In this document: positions 8,939-17,870 of the stretch, in pieces
Layout of the letters: the number at the start of each line of letters is the position of its first letter
How positions within the stretch are numbered: the first letter of the stretch is position 1
From: Clostridiales bacterium
Lineage (GTDB): Bacteria > Bacillota > Clostridia > Lachnospirales > Lachnospiraceae
Assembly (NCBI GenBank): GCA_019424245.1
Contig: JAHYZV010000010.1
Coordinates: forward strand, 1-62,047
DNA length: 62,047 bases
Direction: 5' to 3'
The notes under the pieces: generated by a model
The model's database searches: none
The model's input: only the letters and a program-made list of their open reading frames with translations
Told to the model about the DNA's origin: nothing
Made by a program: the position numbers and the translations under genes

Positions 8939-8977
8939 AAAAACACATAAGAATATAAAATAAATCAAATAAATATA

Positions 8978-9006
8978 TTGACATGTTAGAACTAACATGT
9001 TAGTAT
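8978..9006 (+). promoter_or_regulatory. uxuA promoter covered by a palindromic operator
   Basis: TTGACA (8978-8983), 17 nt, TAGTAT (9001-9006). The space between is filled by ACATGTTAG (8981-8989), AA, CTAACATGT (8992-9000), a perfect 9-bp inverted repeat; CTAACATGTTAG (8992-9003) is itself a perfect 12-bp palindrome. A protein bound here would block RNA polymerase. The same motif occurs upstream of the glucuronide symporter at 14253-14311. Confidence 0.7.
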
Positions 9007-9119
9007 GTTATCAATAAAGAAATGCTGTAACAGTAATAATATAATTGTTATGGCTGCCACAGTTAATGGGTAACATAAAAGGTGGATGACTATTTTATAT
9101 TTAAGGAGGATTTTTTATT

Positions 9120-10187
9120 ATGGATATGACATTAAGATGGTATGGACCAGGATATGACAGTGTAACACTTAAGCAGATAAGACAGATTCCGGGGGTTAAG
9201 AATGTTATTACAACACTTTTTGGCAAGCAGGCAGGGGAGTTATGGCTGCCAGAAGAGATTGCAGAGCTTAAGAGGGTAGTTGAAGCAGAAGGCTTAGGAA
9301 TAGCAGGTATAGAGTCAGTTAATGTTTCAGATGACATTAAGATTGGTACAGCTAAGAGAGATGAGCATATTGATAATTACATCAAGACATTACAGGCACT
9401 TGGTGAAGCAGATATTCATATGGTATGTTATAATTTCATGCCGGTATTTGACTGGACACGTTCTGAGCTTGCAAGAGTAAGAGAGGATGGTTCAACAGTT
9501 CTTGCTTATAATCAGGATACAGTAGATATGATTGATCCAGAACACATGAAGGAATCAGTGGCAAAGATGTCTAACGGTTTTGTTATGCCAGGCTGGGAGC
9601 CAGAAAGACTTGATCATCTTAAAGAACTTTTTGAGATGTATAAGGATGTGGATGCTGATAAGCTTTTTAATAATCTTGTATATTTCCTTGAAGCTATCGG
9701 ACCTGTATGTGAGAAGTATGATATAAAGATGGGTATCCATCCGGATGATCCAGCATGGCCTATATTCGGACTTCCAAGAATCATGACAGGTAAGGATTCT
9801 GTTACAAAGCTTCTTGATGCAGTTGATAAGCCTTATAATGGCATCACACTTTGTACAGGCTCATTTGGTTCTAACCAGAATAACGACATCTGTGAGATTA
9901 TTAAAGCCTGCAGAGGAAGAATACCTTTCGCACATGTAAGAAATCTTAAGTATAATTCTCCAAGAGATTTTGAAGAGGCTGCACATTTATCAACAGATGG
10001 CTCTATGGATATGTATAAGATCATGAAGACCTTACATGATACAGGTTTTGATGGTGTGATCAGACCAGATCACGGAAGAATGATATGGGATGAGGTAGCT
10101 ATGCCAGGCTATGGTCTTTATGACAGAGCATTAGGCGCAACATATCTTAATGGCTTATGGGAAGCTATTGTTAAGTCAGAAAGATAA
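9120..10187 (+). CDS. uxuA: Mannonate dehydratase
   Basis: 355 residues. Dehydrates D-mannonate to 2-keto-3-deoxy-D-gluconate, the last hexuronate-specific step of glucuronate breakdown. The family pattern is plain: TLRWYGPGYDSVTLKQIRQI at the start, then FMPVFDWTRSEL, HPDDPAWPIFGLPRIM and LCTGSFGSN with the metal-binding His/Cys positions, and DGVIRPDHGRMIWDE near the end. The ribosome site AAGGAGG sits about 10 nt before the ATG. It is first in an operon with uxuB and probably the GntR gene. The promoter is overlapped by an ACATGT-type operator. KDG kinase and aldolase, needed next, are not in this window. Confidence 0.95.
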   Translation: MDMTLRWYGPGYDSVTLKQIRQIPGVKNVITTLFGKQAGELWLPEEIAELKRVVEAEGLGIAGIESVNVSDDIKIGTAKRDEHIDNYIKTLQALGEADIHMVCYNFMPVFDWTRSELARVREDGSTVLAYNQDTVDMIDPEHMKESVAKMSNGFVMPGWEPERLDHLKELFEMYKDVDADKLFNNLVYFLEAIGPVCEKYDIKMGIHPDDPAWPIFGLPRIMTGKDSVTKLLDAVDKPYNGITLCTGSFGSNQNNDICEIIKACRGRIPFAHVRNLKYNSPRDFEEAAHLSTDGSMDMYKIMKTLHDTGFDGVIRPDHGRMIWDEVAMPGYGLYDRALGATYLNGLWEAIVKSER

Positions 10188-10240
10188 TATTGTCTGCAGC
10201 TTATATATCAGTTGATTAATATATGCCCATAAGCGGGGCT

Positions 10241-10295
10241 GGAATGGAGATTAGTGTGAAAAATAAGATTTTTCACACGCAGGAATGGAGGATTA
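10241..10295 (+). repeat. Palindrome bracketed by ribosome-binding-site copies, before uxuB
   Basis: GTGTGAAAAAT (10254-10264), AAG, ATTTTTCACAC (10268-10278) is a perfect 11-bp hairpin. GGAATGGAGATTA precedes it (10241-10253) and GGAATGGAGGATTA follows (10282-10295). The second copy is the working ribosome site of uxuB. The same unit stands before the panE-like gene (39801-39901). Confidence 0.85.
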
Positions 10296-10297
10296 TT

Positions 10298-11905
10298 ATG
10301 AAACTTTCAATAGAAGGTATTAAAGATAAAAAAGAATGGGAAAAGGCAGGAATAAAGCTTCCATCATATGATGTTGAGAAAGTTGCCACAGCAACAAAGG
10401 AAGCACCAGTATGGGTTCACTTTGGAATAGGTAATATTTTCAGGATTTTTATAGGCGGGATAGCAGATTCACTGCTTGAGCAGGGATTATCAGATAAAGG
10501 AATCACTTGTGTTGAAACATTTGATTATGATGTGGTTGATAAGATATACACACCATTTGACAATCTTGTTATGGCTGTTACATTAAAGGAAGATGGAAGT
10601 ACAGATAAGAAGGTGCTTGGTTCGCTTACAGAGGCTGTTAAGGCACAGTCAGCAGTAGAAACAGACTGGTCAAGATTAAAGACAATATTTGCAAGTCCTA
10701 AGCTTCAGATGGTTTCATTTACAATAACAGAAAAGGGATATGCGCTTCATGATGCAAAGGGAGATTTTTTCCCATTCATAAAGAGTGATATTGATAATGG
10801 ACCTGATAAGGCATCATCTGCTATGGCAGTTGTAGCTGCTCTTTTATTAGAAAGATTTAATACATGCAAGGCGCCTTTAGCTGTTGTATCTATGGATAAC
10901 TGTTCACACAATGGTGAAAAGTTAAGAAACTCAGTAACAGAAATGGTAAGTGAATGGGCAAAGAAAGGCTTTGTTGGGGAAGATTTTGTTAAATATGTCA
11001 ACGATGAGAATACGATATCATTCCCATGGTCTATGATAGATAAGATTACTCCAAGACCAGCAGATTCAGTTGCAAAGGCGTTGGAGGATGCTGGCGTTGA
11101 AGATATGGCACCAGTTATTACATCTAAGAGAACTTATATAGCTCCTTTTGTTAATGCAGAGGGACCACAGTATCTTGTTATAGAGGACAGATTCCCTAAT
11201 GGAAGACCACAGCTTGAAAAAGCGGGGGTTTATATGACAGACAGGGATACTGTTAACAAGGTAGAAAGAATGAAGGTTACTACATGTCTTAATCCGTTAC
11301 ACACAGCACTTGCAGTATATGGCTGTGTATTAGGCTATGACCTTATAGCTGATGAGATGAAAGATAAAGAGCTTTCAGAGCTTGTAAGAAGGATAGGTCT
11401 GGTTGAGGGAATGCCAGTTGTTACTAATCCGGGAATTATAGATCCTGTAAAGTTTGCGGACGAGGTTATTAATGTCCGTATACCTAATCCATTTATGCCG
11501 GATACTCCTCAAAGAATTGCGACAGATACATCACAGAAGGTCGGAATAAGATATGGAGAAACAATCAAGGCATATGTAGCTAAAGATGGAAGTGCAAAGT
11601 CACTTACAGCTATTCCGCTTGCTATTGCCGGCTGGTGCAGATATCTTCTTGGAGTAGATGATGATGGTGCTGCTTTTGAGTTGTCACCAGATCCTATGGC
11701 TGTTGAATTAAAAGAACAGATTAAAGGTATTATATGGGGTGAGCCATCATCTTACACAGGCCAGTTGAAGAATTTGTTGTCAAATGTTAATATATTTGGT
11801 ATAAATTTATACGAAGCAGGAATCGGTGATAAGGTTGAAGAGATATTTGTAGAAGAAATATCAGGAAAAGGTGCAGTAAGAGAAACACTTAAGAAGTATC
11901 TTTAA
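10298..11905 (+). CDS. uxuB: D-fructuronate reductase (mannonate oxidoreductase)
   Basis: 535-residue polyol-type long-chain dehydrogenase that interconverts fructuronate and mannonate with NAD(H), directly before UxuA in the pathway. The N-terminal nucleotide-binding domain starts with VWVHFGIGNIFRIFIGG, the conserved SMDNCSHNGEK appears near residue 205, and the catalytic-domain lysine lies in the usual KVERMKVTTCLNPLHTALA stretch near 330. I use the ATG at 10298, 7 nt after GGAGG; an upstream in-frame ATG at 10223 would translate the palindromic leader and is unlikely. Spacing after uxuA is 110 nt. Slightly longer than the ~490 residues typical of enterobacterial UxuB. Confidence 0.9.
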   Translation: MKLSIEGIKDKKEWEKAGIKLPSYDVEKVATATKEAPVWVHFGIGNIFRIFIGGIADSLLEQGLSDKGITCVETFDYDVVDKIYTPFDNLVMAVTLKEDGSTDKKVLGSLTEAVKAQSAVETDWSRLKTIFASPKLQMVSFTITEKGYALHDAKGDFFPFIKSDIDNGPDKASSAMAVVAALLLERFNTCKAPLAVVSMDNCSHNGEKLRNSVTEMVSEWAKKGFVGEDFVKYVNDENTISFPWSMIDKITPRPADSVAKALEDAGVEDMAPVITSKRTYIAPFVNAEGPQYLVIEDRFPNGRPQLEKAGVYMTDRDTVNKVERMKVTTCLNPLHTALAVYGCVLGYDLIADEMKDKELSELVRRIGLVEGMPVVTNPGIIDPVKFADEVINVRIPNPFMPDTPQRIATDTSQKVGIRYGETIKAYVAKDGSAKSLTAIPLAIAGWCRYLLGVDDDGAAFELSPDPMAVELKEQIKGIIWGEPSSYTGQLKNLLSNVNIFGINLYEAGIGDKVEEIFVEEISGKGAVRETLKKYL

Positions 11906-11920
11906 TATATAAATACGTTG

Positions 11921-11972
11921 CCGTTCAGAGCTTGGAACTTATCTGTTATACAAGCTCTGGGCGGTATTTTGT
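11921..11972 (+). terminator. Terminator or attenuator after uxuB
   Basis: CAGAGCTTG (11926-11934) pairs with CAAGCTCTG (11951-11959), extended outward by CCG/CGG, followed by a broken T run. Weak U tract, so read-through into the GntR gene is plausible. Confidence 0.55.
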
Positions 11973-12077
11973 TATATGATGTAAAAAACGGCTATATCTG
12001 CGGTTATATATATCATCATAAGGATTATTTTCTGAAAAAGGAACAGTTATATCAATATACAGAAAGGTTGTACAGCT

Positions 12078-12740
12078 ATGGAGAAATCATTAAACGAAGA
12101 AACATATGAAAAATTAAAATACGATATAATGAATTTTAAGCTGCTTCCGGGAGATTCCATAAGTGCCCAGAAGATTGCTTTAAGATATGATGTATCAAGA
12201 ACACCTGCAAGAGAGGCAATAGTTAATCTTGAAAAAGAGGGACTTTTAAAAATAATACCACAGTCTGGAACATATGTAGCCTGTATTAACTGTAAGCGTT
12301 CGGAGCAGGAATGGTTTGTCAGAAAAAGTCTTGAGATTGGAATGGTGGATGCAATATTTGAAAATGCCAGCGATGACATGCTTGATAAGATGACACAGCT
12401 TAATAACCGTCTTATTAACTATAAAGAAGAAGTGGAAAATATTCCAAGAATAGAGATAGATAATGAATTTCATAAGTTGATATACGAATGTTCCGGTGAA
12501 AAGCTTGCCATGAATATAATTCAGACACAGATGAGCCATTATAACAGGATAAGGTATCTTGCGGAATTAAATAAAAGCATAAGCGCAAAGACCAATGATG
12601 AACATGAAATGCTTATAGAAGCAATAAAAAATAAAGATAAGAGAATGTATCTTCGTGTTATAAAGGCACATATAAGCAGAATATTTAATGAACTTGATAA
12701 GCTTAAGGGAATATATCCAGAATATTTTGAAAAAAATTGA
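12078..12740 (+). CDS. GntR family transcriptional regulator, FadR-like
   Basis: 220 residues. Residues 8-70 are a GntR winged helix (TYEKLKYDIM, RYDVSRTPAREAIVNLEKEG, GTYVA). Residues 85-210 are an all-helical FCD-type ligand domain with the metal-binding Asp/His pattern (EIDNEFHKLIYE, AHISRIF). Members usually repress sugar-acid genes until the acid binds. It sits 170 nt downstream of uxuB on the same strand, behind a weak terminator, so it is likely the hexuronate-responsive repressor of uxuAB. The CTAACATGTTAG-type sites at uxuA and at the symporter promoter are its candidate targets, though the neighbouring AraC protein could also own them. AAAGG lies 10 nt before the ATG, a weak ribosome site. 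Confidence 0.85.
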   Translation: MEKSLNEETYEKLKYDIMNFKLLPGDSISAQKIALRYDVSRTPAREAIVNLEKEGLLKIIPQSGTYVACINCKRSEQEWFVRKSLEIGMVDAIFENASDDMLDKMTQLNNRLINYKEEVENIPRIEIDNEFHKLIYECSGEKLAMNIIQTQMSHYNRIRYLAELNKSISAKTNDEHEMLIEAIKNKDKRMYLRVIKAHISRIFNELDKLKGIYPEYFEKN

Positions 12741-12798
12741 AGTAGATGAAAGAAATTCCACATATATCTGTATGTTTTCGTATTATTATATTAAAAAT

Positions 12799-12836
12799 GA
12801 CTGACGTAATATATTATCATTACGTCAGCCTTTTTT
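12799..12836. terminator. Bidirectional terminator between converging regulator genes
   Basis: CTGACGTAAT (12801-12810) pairs with ATTACGTCAG (12819-12828), followed by TTTTTT on the plus strand and preceded by an A-rich run serving the minus strand. Confidence 0.8.
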
Positions 12837-12846
12837 GATTTATAGC

Positions 12847-14067
12847 TTATTTGTGTTGTATCATTTCGCGGTATTGCGTAGGAGTCATGTTTTTAAGCTT
12901 TTTAAAAAGCTTGGTAAAGTAGTTCACATCGTTGATGCCACATTGTGCGGCAATATCCTGAATGGCTGACTGTGTTGTGTTGAGCAGATATATTGCATGA
13001 TCGATTCTTTTATTGTTTACGAAGTTCGTCAGAGTCACTCCGGTTTCTTTTTTAAAGAGCGTTGATAAATAACTGCTGTTTAACATAAACTCTTCTGATA
13101 AAGCGTTAAGGCTTAAATCAGCTGTGAGATTGAAGGATATATAGTTGATTACATTCTGTATAGGCTTGCTATATGTCCGTAATGAGTGTGACTGGACAAG
13201 AAGACAGTATTTTCTTGTTATTTCATTTTCTAATACTTCAAGCTGTGCGATTGATGTGCAGTCTTCAATTTTAATTGCAAATTTGCGCGATATTTCATCC
13301 AGATGTACCGGATGTATATATGCAGTCTGTGCAGCTTTACGGCAGATTGTATTTAGTATAATCATAAAGTTCTTTCTGTCACGTATAGAGTCAGATAAGC
13401 GTGGTTTTATATCAGCAGAGTTAAGACGTTCCATATTTTCAATTGATCTGTAATCTCCATGTGCTATACATTCCATAAGAAATGCTTCATTTTTATAGCG
13501 GGTTTCCAGAGCTTCGACAGATTTTTTTGTAGGCTCAGGTGCCTCTTCTTTATACATATATTGGGTTGAATTTTTATTGAGTACATGTTTTTTTTCAATA
13601 GTATAATTATTACCCCAAAGCTTGCTGCAAAGACAGCTTATAATAGCTGTAATACAGCGTTCATCAGCAAATACTGGCAGAGCAGAGTAGTAAAGCTGCA
13701 TAAACTCATTATACTGCGTAGGGACTGAATTGTAAGAACATAAGTCAAATATTCTCTGGTTAGTGAACCGTTCAAATGAAAATGGACCTGCTATGAATAT
13801 TTTTGTGCTGTCTGGAAGCTTAATATGTATATATTCACATGAAAAGCTGTCATGTATAAATAATGCAGCATTATCCCTGTTATAGGAGCTGATGAACTGG
13901 CTGAAGTTTTCTTCATTATTCTTATAAGCATTCTGGGTGAAAATGTTATTTCTAAGTCCACCATCAATCTGACTATCCCATATGTAAGGAGCGTCAATAA
14001 TGTAGGATGGAATTTTTATTTGTGATAAAAGCTCAATTGTATAATCTAAATATATTTTATATTCCAT
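12847..14067 (-). CDS. AraC family transcriptional regulator
   Basis: 406 residues. The last ~100 hold two AraC helix-turn-helix motifs (LSLNALSEEFMLNSSYLSTL and IQDIAAQCGINDVNYFTKLF, then MTPTQYRE). The N-terminal ~290 residues match no domain I can name; they resemble the long sensor halves of Firmicutes AraC regulators. GGGGGA lies about 8 nt upstream of the ATG at 14067. It diverges from the GPH symporter and beta-glucuronidase genes across a 490-bp control region, so it probably activates them in response to a glucuronide or glucuronate. Confidence 0.85.
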   Translation of the reverse strand: MEYKIYLDYTIELLSQIKIPSYIIDAPYIWDSQIDGGLRNNIFTQNAYKNNEENFSQFISSYNRDNAALFIHDSFSCEYIHIKLPDSTKIFIAGPFSFERFTNQRIFDLCSYNSVPTQYNEFMQLYYSALPVFADERCITAIISCLCSKLWGNNYTIEKKHVLNKNSTQYMYKEEAPEPTKKSVEALETRYKNEAFLMECIAHGDYRSIENMERLNSADIKPRLSDSIRDRKNFMIILNTICRKAAQTAYIHPVHLDEISRKFAIKIEDCTSIAQLEVLENEITRKYCLLVQSHSLRTYSKPIQNVINYISFNLTADLSLNALSEEFMLNSSYLSTLFKKETGVTLTNFVNNKRIDHAIYLLNTTQSAIQDIAAQCGINDVNYFTKLFKKLKNMTPTQYREMIQHK

Positions 14068-14557
14068 GTATATCCCCCAAAGCTATGTATTTGCATTGCA
14101 TTATCAAAGTCGGGGGATTTTGACCCCGATATCATATTATAACATAAATTGTATAAAATATTATCTATTAATTATTATTTGTAAAATAATTTTTAAATTA
14201 TGATATGTGTATGAAACGTAAATTTAATGTCTACAACAATTATAAATTAATAACTAACATGTCACAATACAAATACTAACATGTCAATATAGGCATAACT
14301 GACATGTTAGTATAATTTAAATATAAAAGGGTATAATTTTTAGTATAAAAATTATACAGGTAAAAATTGTACGATAAATACTAAATATAGTAATAACAGA
14401 AAATGTATAAAAAAGTTATTATAAGACCATAGAAAACAAGCACACAAAGGGGTGCAAACAAATATTTAAAGACGGTCTTTAAAAGAATTCAACGCAAAAA
14501 TATAAGGTGTACATATTGCATATAAGAATGTGTATGTACTGAAATGGAGGATATACA
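14068..14557. promoter_or_regulatory. 490-bp divergent control region of the glucuronidase operon
   Basis: AT-rich, no gene. It holds three ACATGT operators (14253-14264, 14275-14286, 14300-14311). A possible promoter CTGACA (14299-14304), 17 nt, TATAAA (14322-14327) overlaps the third site. A perfect 12-bp AT hairpin, GTATAATTTTTA/TAAAAATTATAC, is at 14331-14357, and inverted GTACATA/TATGTAC is at 14509-14539. Near the AraC gene, TTTTGACCCCGATATCAT (14118-14135) is a reverse match to a motif near 53150. The long leader before the symporter ATG could hold post-transcriptional control. Confidence 0.5.
14253..14311. promoter_or_regulatory. Three ACATGT-type operators
   Basis: ACTAACATGTCA at 14253-14264 and again at 14275-14286 (22-bp, two-helical-turn spacing), then TGACATGTTAGT at 14300-14311 in the opposite orientation. 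They share the CTAACATGT core with the operator at the uxuA promoter. Confidence 0.7.
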
Positions 14558-15949
14558 ATGAAAGAAACTAATGGAAAGGTAAAACCTTTCGGTATAAAGG
14601 ATAAGCTGGGCTATATGTTTGGCGATTTTGGTAATGATTTTACGTTTTTGTTATCGGCAATGTTTTTACTTAAATTCTACACAGACGTTATGGGAGTTTC
14701 AGCAGCACTTGTAGGACTTATGATGATGGCAGCAAGATTCGTTGATGCCATAACAGATGTAACAATGGGACAGATTGTTGATAGAAGCAGACCTGGTAAG
14801 AAAGGTAAGTTCGCTCCTTGGATAAGACGTATGTGTGGTCCGGTTGCAGTTGCTTCATTTCTGATGTATGCAACATATTTTAAGGGAATGCCAATGGGAT
14901 TTAAGATATTCTGGATGTTCTTCACATATCTTCTCTGGGGAAGCGTATGTTACACAGGAGTTAATATTCCTTATGGTTCAATGGCATCTGCAATTTCAGA
15001 TAACCCAACAGACAGAACATCACTTTCTAACTGGAGAACAATTGGGGCAACACTTGCACAGACAGCTATAGGTGTTATATTACCACTTGTAGTATATTAT
15101 ACAGATGCAGCCGGTAATTCAGTATTATCTGGTGAAAAGATGATGATTGGAGCATTAATCTGTTCAATAGGCGCAGTTATATGTTATATGCTCTGCTATC
15201 ATATGACAACAGAAAGAGTTAAGGTAGAACAGAATACACAGAAGTTCTCATTTAAGGAACTTATTAAGCAGCTTATTCATAATAAGTCATTAATAGGAAT
15301 TATAGTATGTGCATTAGTATTCTTACTTGCACAGTTATCATTAAGTAACATGAATGCTTATGTATATCCTAATTACTTTGGTAATATAAAGGCTATGTCT
15401 ATAGCAAGTCTTGCAGGAACAGTTGTTATACTTGCACTTTCAACATTTATAGTAAAGCTTGCTTCAAAGATAGGTAAAAAAGAATTATCTATGATAGGAT
15501 GCTTTATAAGTGCAGCTTCCTTCATACTATTATTCATAATTCATACACACAATGTATGGGTATGGGTAGGATTAATAATCGTAGCTACAATAGGAACTTC
15601 AATGTTTAATATGGTTATATGGGCTATGATTACAGATGTAATTGATGAGTCAGAGGTTCAGACAGGAGTCCGTCAGGATGGAACAATTTATTCAGTATAT
15701 TCATTTGCAAGAAAGCTTGGACAGGCTTGTTCATCAGGTTTATCAGGAGCGCTTCTTTCAATAATAGGATATACTTCAGTAACAGCCTTTGATCCAAAGG
15801 TAGTAGATGGAATATATAATATTACCTGCCTTGTACCAGCAGGAGGAATGATATTACTTTTACTTGCTTTATGTTTCTTATATCCTCTTAATAAGAAGAG
15901 AGTTGAAGAGAATGCAGAGAAGCTTAGAATCAAGCGAAATGAAAAATAA
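14558..15949 (+). CDS. GPH family sugar/glucuronide:cation symporter
   Basis: 463 residues with about 12 hydrophobic segments. The GPH (MelB/UidB/YicJ) family is indicated by GIKDKLGYMFGDFGND at the N-terminus, RFVDAITDVTMGQIVDRSRP after TM2, and KFAPWIRR. The carriers import glycosides, pentosides and hexuronides with sodium or protons. The gene is 53 nt upstream of beta-glucuronidase on the same strand, so the cargo is most likely glucuronides, as for E. coli UidB. GGAGG precedes the ATG by 8 nt. A second, related GPH gene lies at 21932-23311. Control is probably through the operators at 14253-14311 and the divergent AraC. Confidence 0.9.
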   Translation: MKETNGKVKPFGIKDKLGYMFGDFGNDFTFLLSAMFLLKFYTDVMGVSAALVGLMMMAARFVDAITDVTMGQIVDRSRPGKKGKFAPWIRRMCGPVAVASFLMYATYFKGMPMGFKIFWMFFTYLLWGSVCYTGVNIPYGSMASAISDNPTDRTSLSNWRTIGATLAQTAIGVILPLVVYYTDAAGNSVLSGEKMMIGALICSIGAVICYMLCYHMTTERVKVEQNTQKFSFKELIKQLIHNKSLIGIIVCALVFLLAQLSLSNMNAYVYPNYFGNIKAMSIASLAGTVVILALSTFIVKLASKIGKKELSMIGCFISAASFILLFIIHTHNVWVWVGLIIVATIGTSMFNMVIWAMITDVIDESEVQTGVRQDGTIYSVYSFARKLGQACSSGLSGALLSIIGYTSVTAFDPKVVDGIYNITCLVPAGGMILLLLALCFLYPLNKKRVEENAEKLRIKRNEK

Positions 15950-16002
15950 AATTATTATACAAATTATTATACAAAATTTTAAAATTACAGGAGGAATCAA
16001 TT

Positions 16003-17835
16003 ATGTTATATCCAATTTTAACAGAATCAAGATTATTAAGTGACTTAAGTGGAGTATGGGATTTTAAGTTAGACAATGGCAATGGCTTTGATGAGAAATG
16101 GTATGAAGCACCATTAAAGGATGCAGATACTATGCCAGTTCCAGCTTCATACAACGATTTAAAGGAAGGAGCTGATTTCAGGGATCATTACGGATGGGTA
16201 TTCTATCAGAGAAACATTTCAGTTCCATCATATGTAAAGAGCCAGAGAATCGTATTAAGATGTGCAGCAGTAACACATTATGCAAAGATTTATCTCAATG
16301 GTAATTTAATATGTGAGCATAAGGGTGGCTTCCTTCCATTTGAGGTTGAGTTGAATGATGTGTTAGAGGATGGTGATAATCTTCTTACAATCGCAGTTAA
16401 TAATGTTATTGATTATACAACTCTTCCGGTTGGTGGTAAGGCTAACATGATGAGCGGTCTTATGGGCGGAATAGGTGCAGGAGCATCTGAAAAGCCTCAG
16501 AACAATCCTAACTTTGACTTCTTTAACTACTGCGGCATCACAAGACCAGTTAAGATATATACAACACCTAAGACTTATATCAATGATATAACAGTAACAT
16601 CAGATATTGACTTTGGAAAAGAAACACCATCAGCAGTACTTAACTATGATGTTGATATTGAGGGTGTTGATAAGGATAGCACAGCTTGTAAGATTGAGGT
16701 GTTTGATGCTGAAGGTAAAAAAGTTGCAGAGGCAGCAGGAACACAGGGAAAGATTGAACTTGAGAATGTAAAGCTTTGGCAGCCATTAAACTCTTATCTT
16801 TACCAGATAAAGGTTACAGCAGGAGAAGATGTATATACTCTTCCATATGGTGTAAGAAGTGTAAGAGTAGATGGAGTTAAGTTCCTTATAAATGAAAAGC
16901 CATTCTACTTTAAGGGCTATGGAAAGCATGAGGATACATTCCCTAACGGACGAGGAATTAATCTTCCTATGAACACAAAGGATATATCTATTATGAAGTG
17001 GCAGCATGCTAACAGCTTCAGAACAAGCCATTATCCATACAGTGAAGAGATGATGAGATTATGTGATGAGGAAGGTATCGTTGTTATTGATGAAACAACA
17101 GCAGTAGGTGTTAATCTTCAGTTTGGCGGCGGTGCTAACTTTGGTGGAGAAAGAATCGGTACATTTGATAAAGAACATGGCGTTCAGACACAGGAGCATC
17201 ATAAGGATGTTATAAAAGACCTTATTTCAAGAGATAAGAACCATGCCTGTGTTGTTATGTGGAGTATTGCCAATGAACCTGATTCAGCAGCAGAGGGAGC
17301 ATATGATTACTTTAAACCACTCTACGACCTTGCAAGAGAGCTTGATCCACAGAAACGTCCTTGTACATTAGTAAGTGTTCAGGGAACAACTGCTGATACT
17401 GATTGCTCTTCTAAATTAAGCGATGTTATATGTCTTAACCGTTATTATGGCTGGTATTTTGGTGGACCAGACCTTGAAATCTCTGAAAAAGGACTTCGCA
17501 AGGAACTTTCAGACTGGGGCAAGCTTGGAAAGCCAGTAATGTTTACAGAATATGGTGCAGATACTGTCAGCGGACTTCACGATACAACATCTGTTATGTA
17601 TACAGAGGAATATCAGGTTGAGTATTATGAGATGAACAATAAGGTATTTGATGAATTCGAATTCGTAGTTGGTGAGCAGGCATGGAACTTTGCAGATTTT
17701 GCTACAAGCCAGAGCTTACTCAGAGTACAGGGTAACAAGAAGGGCTTATTCACAAGGGATAGAAAGCCTAAGATGGTAGCACACTACTTCCGTAACAGAT
17801 GGAGTGAAATTCCAGAATTCGGTTACAAGAAATAA
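16003..17835 (+). CDS. uidA: Beta-glucuronidase (GH2)
   Basis: 610 residues, close to the ~603 of E. coli GUS. Cytosolic retaining hydrolase releasing glucuronate from glucuronides. Domains: sugar-binding jelly roll (1-190), Ig-like (190-285), TIM barrel (285-605). The acid/base Glu is in MWSIANEPDS (near 423) and the nucleophile Glu in MFTEYGAD (near 513). GNKKG near 578 gives the N-x-K motif that recognises the glucuronate carboxylate. A stretch of ~22 residues between TTAVGVNL and TQEHHK corresponds to active-site loop 1 of E. coli GUS, the loop linked to processing of small drug glucuronides. GGAGG is 8 nt before the ATG. No signal peptide. Forms an operon with the GPH symporter. Confidence 0.95.
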   Translation: MLYPILTESRLLSDLSGVWDFKLDNGNGFDEKWYEAPLKDADTMPVPASYNDLKEGADFRDHYGWVFYQRNISVPSYVKSQRIVLRCAAVTHYAKIYLNGNLICEHKGGFLPFEVELNDVLEDGDNLLTIAVNNVIDYTTLPVGGKANMMSGLMGGIGAGASEKPQNNPNFDFFNYCGITRPVKIYTTPKTYINDITVTSDIDFGKETPSAVLNYDVDIEGVDKDSTACKIEVFDAEGKKVAEAAGTQGKIELENVKLWQPLNSYLYQIKVTAGEDVYTLPYGVRSVRVDGVKFLINEKPFYFKGYGKHEDTFPNGRGINLPMNTKDISIMKWQHANSFRTSHYPYSEEMMRLCDEEGIVVIDETTAVGVNLQFGGGANFGGERIGTFDKEHGVQTQEHHKDVIKDLISRDKNHACVVMWSIANEPDSAAEGAYDYFKPLYDLARELDPQKRPCTLVSVQGTTADTDCSSKLSDVICLNRYYGWYFGGPDLEISEKGLRKELSDWGKLGKPVMFTEYGADTVSGLHDTTSVMYTEEYQVEYYEMNNKVFDEFEFVVGEQAWNFADFATSQSLLRVQGNKKGLFTRDRKPKMVAHYFRNRWSEIPEFGYKK

Positions 17836-17870
17836 GCATGTATAGGCAGAATACATTTGTGCCTGTATAA

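Noticed and set aside
11918..12109. 63-codon plus-strand frame between uxuB and the GntR gene
   Set aside because: It starts without a ribosome site inside a terminator-like hairpin and overlaps the GntR gene; the composition is not protein-like.
14105..14135. CGGGG..CCCCG hairpin upstream of the AraC gene as a terminator
   Set aside because: No T tract on either strand; better viewed as a relic of the GGGGTCAAAA repeat family.
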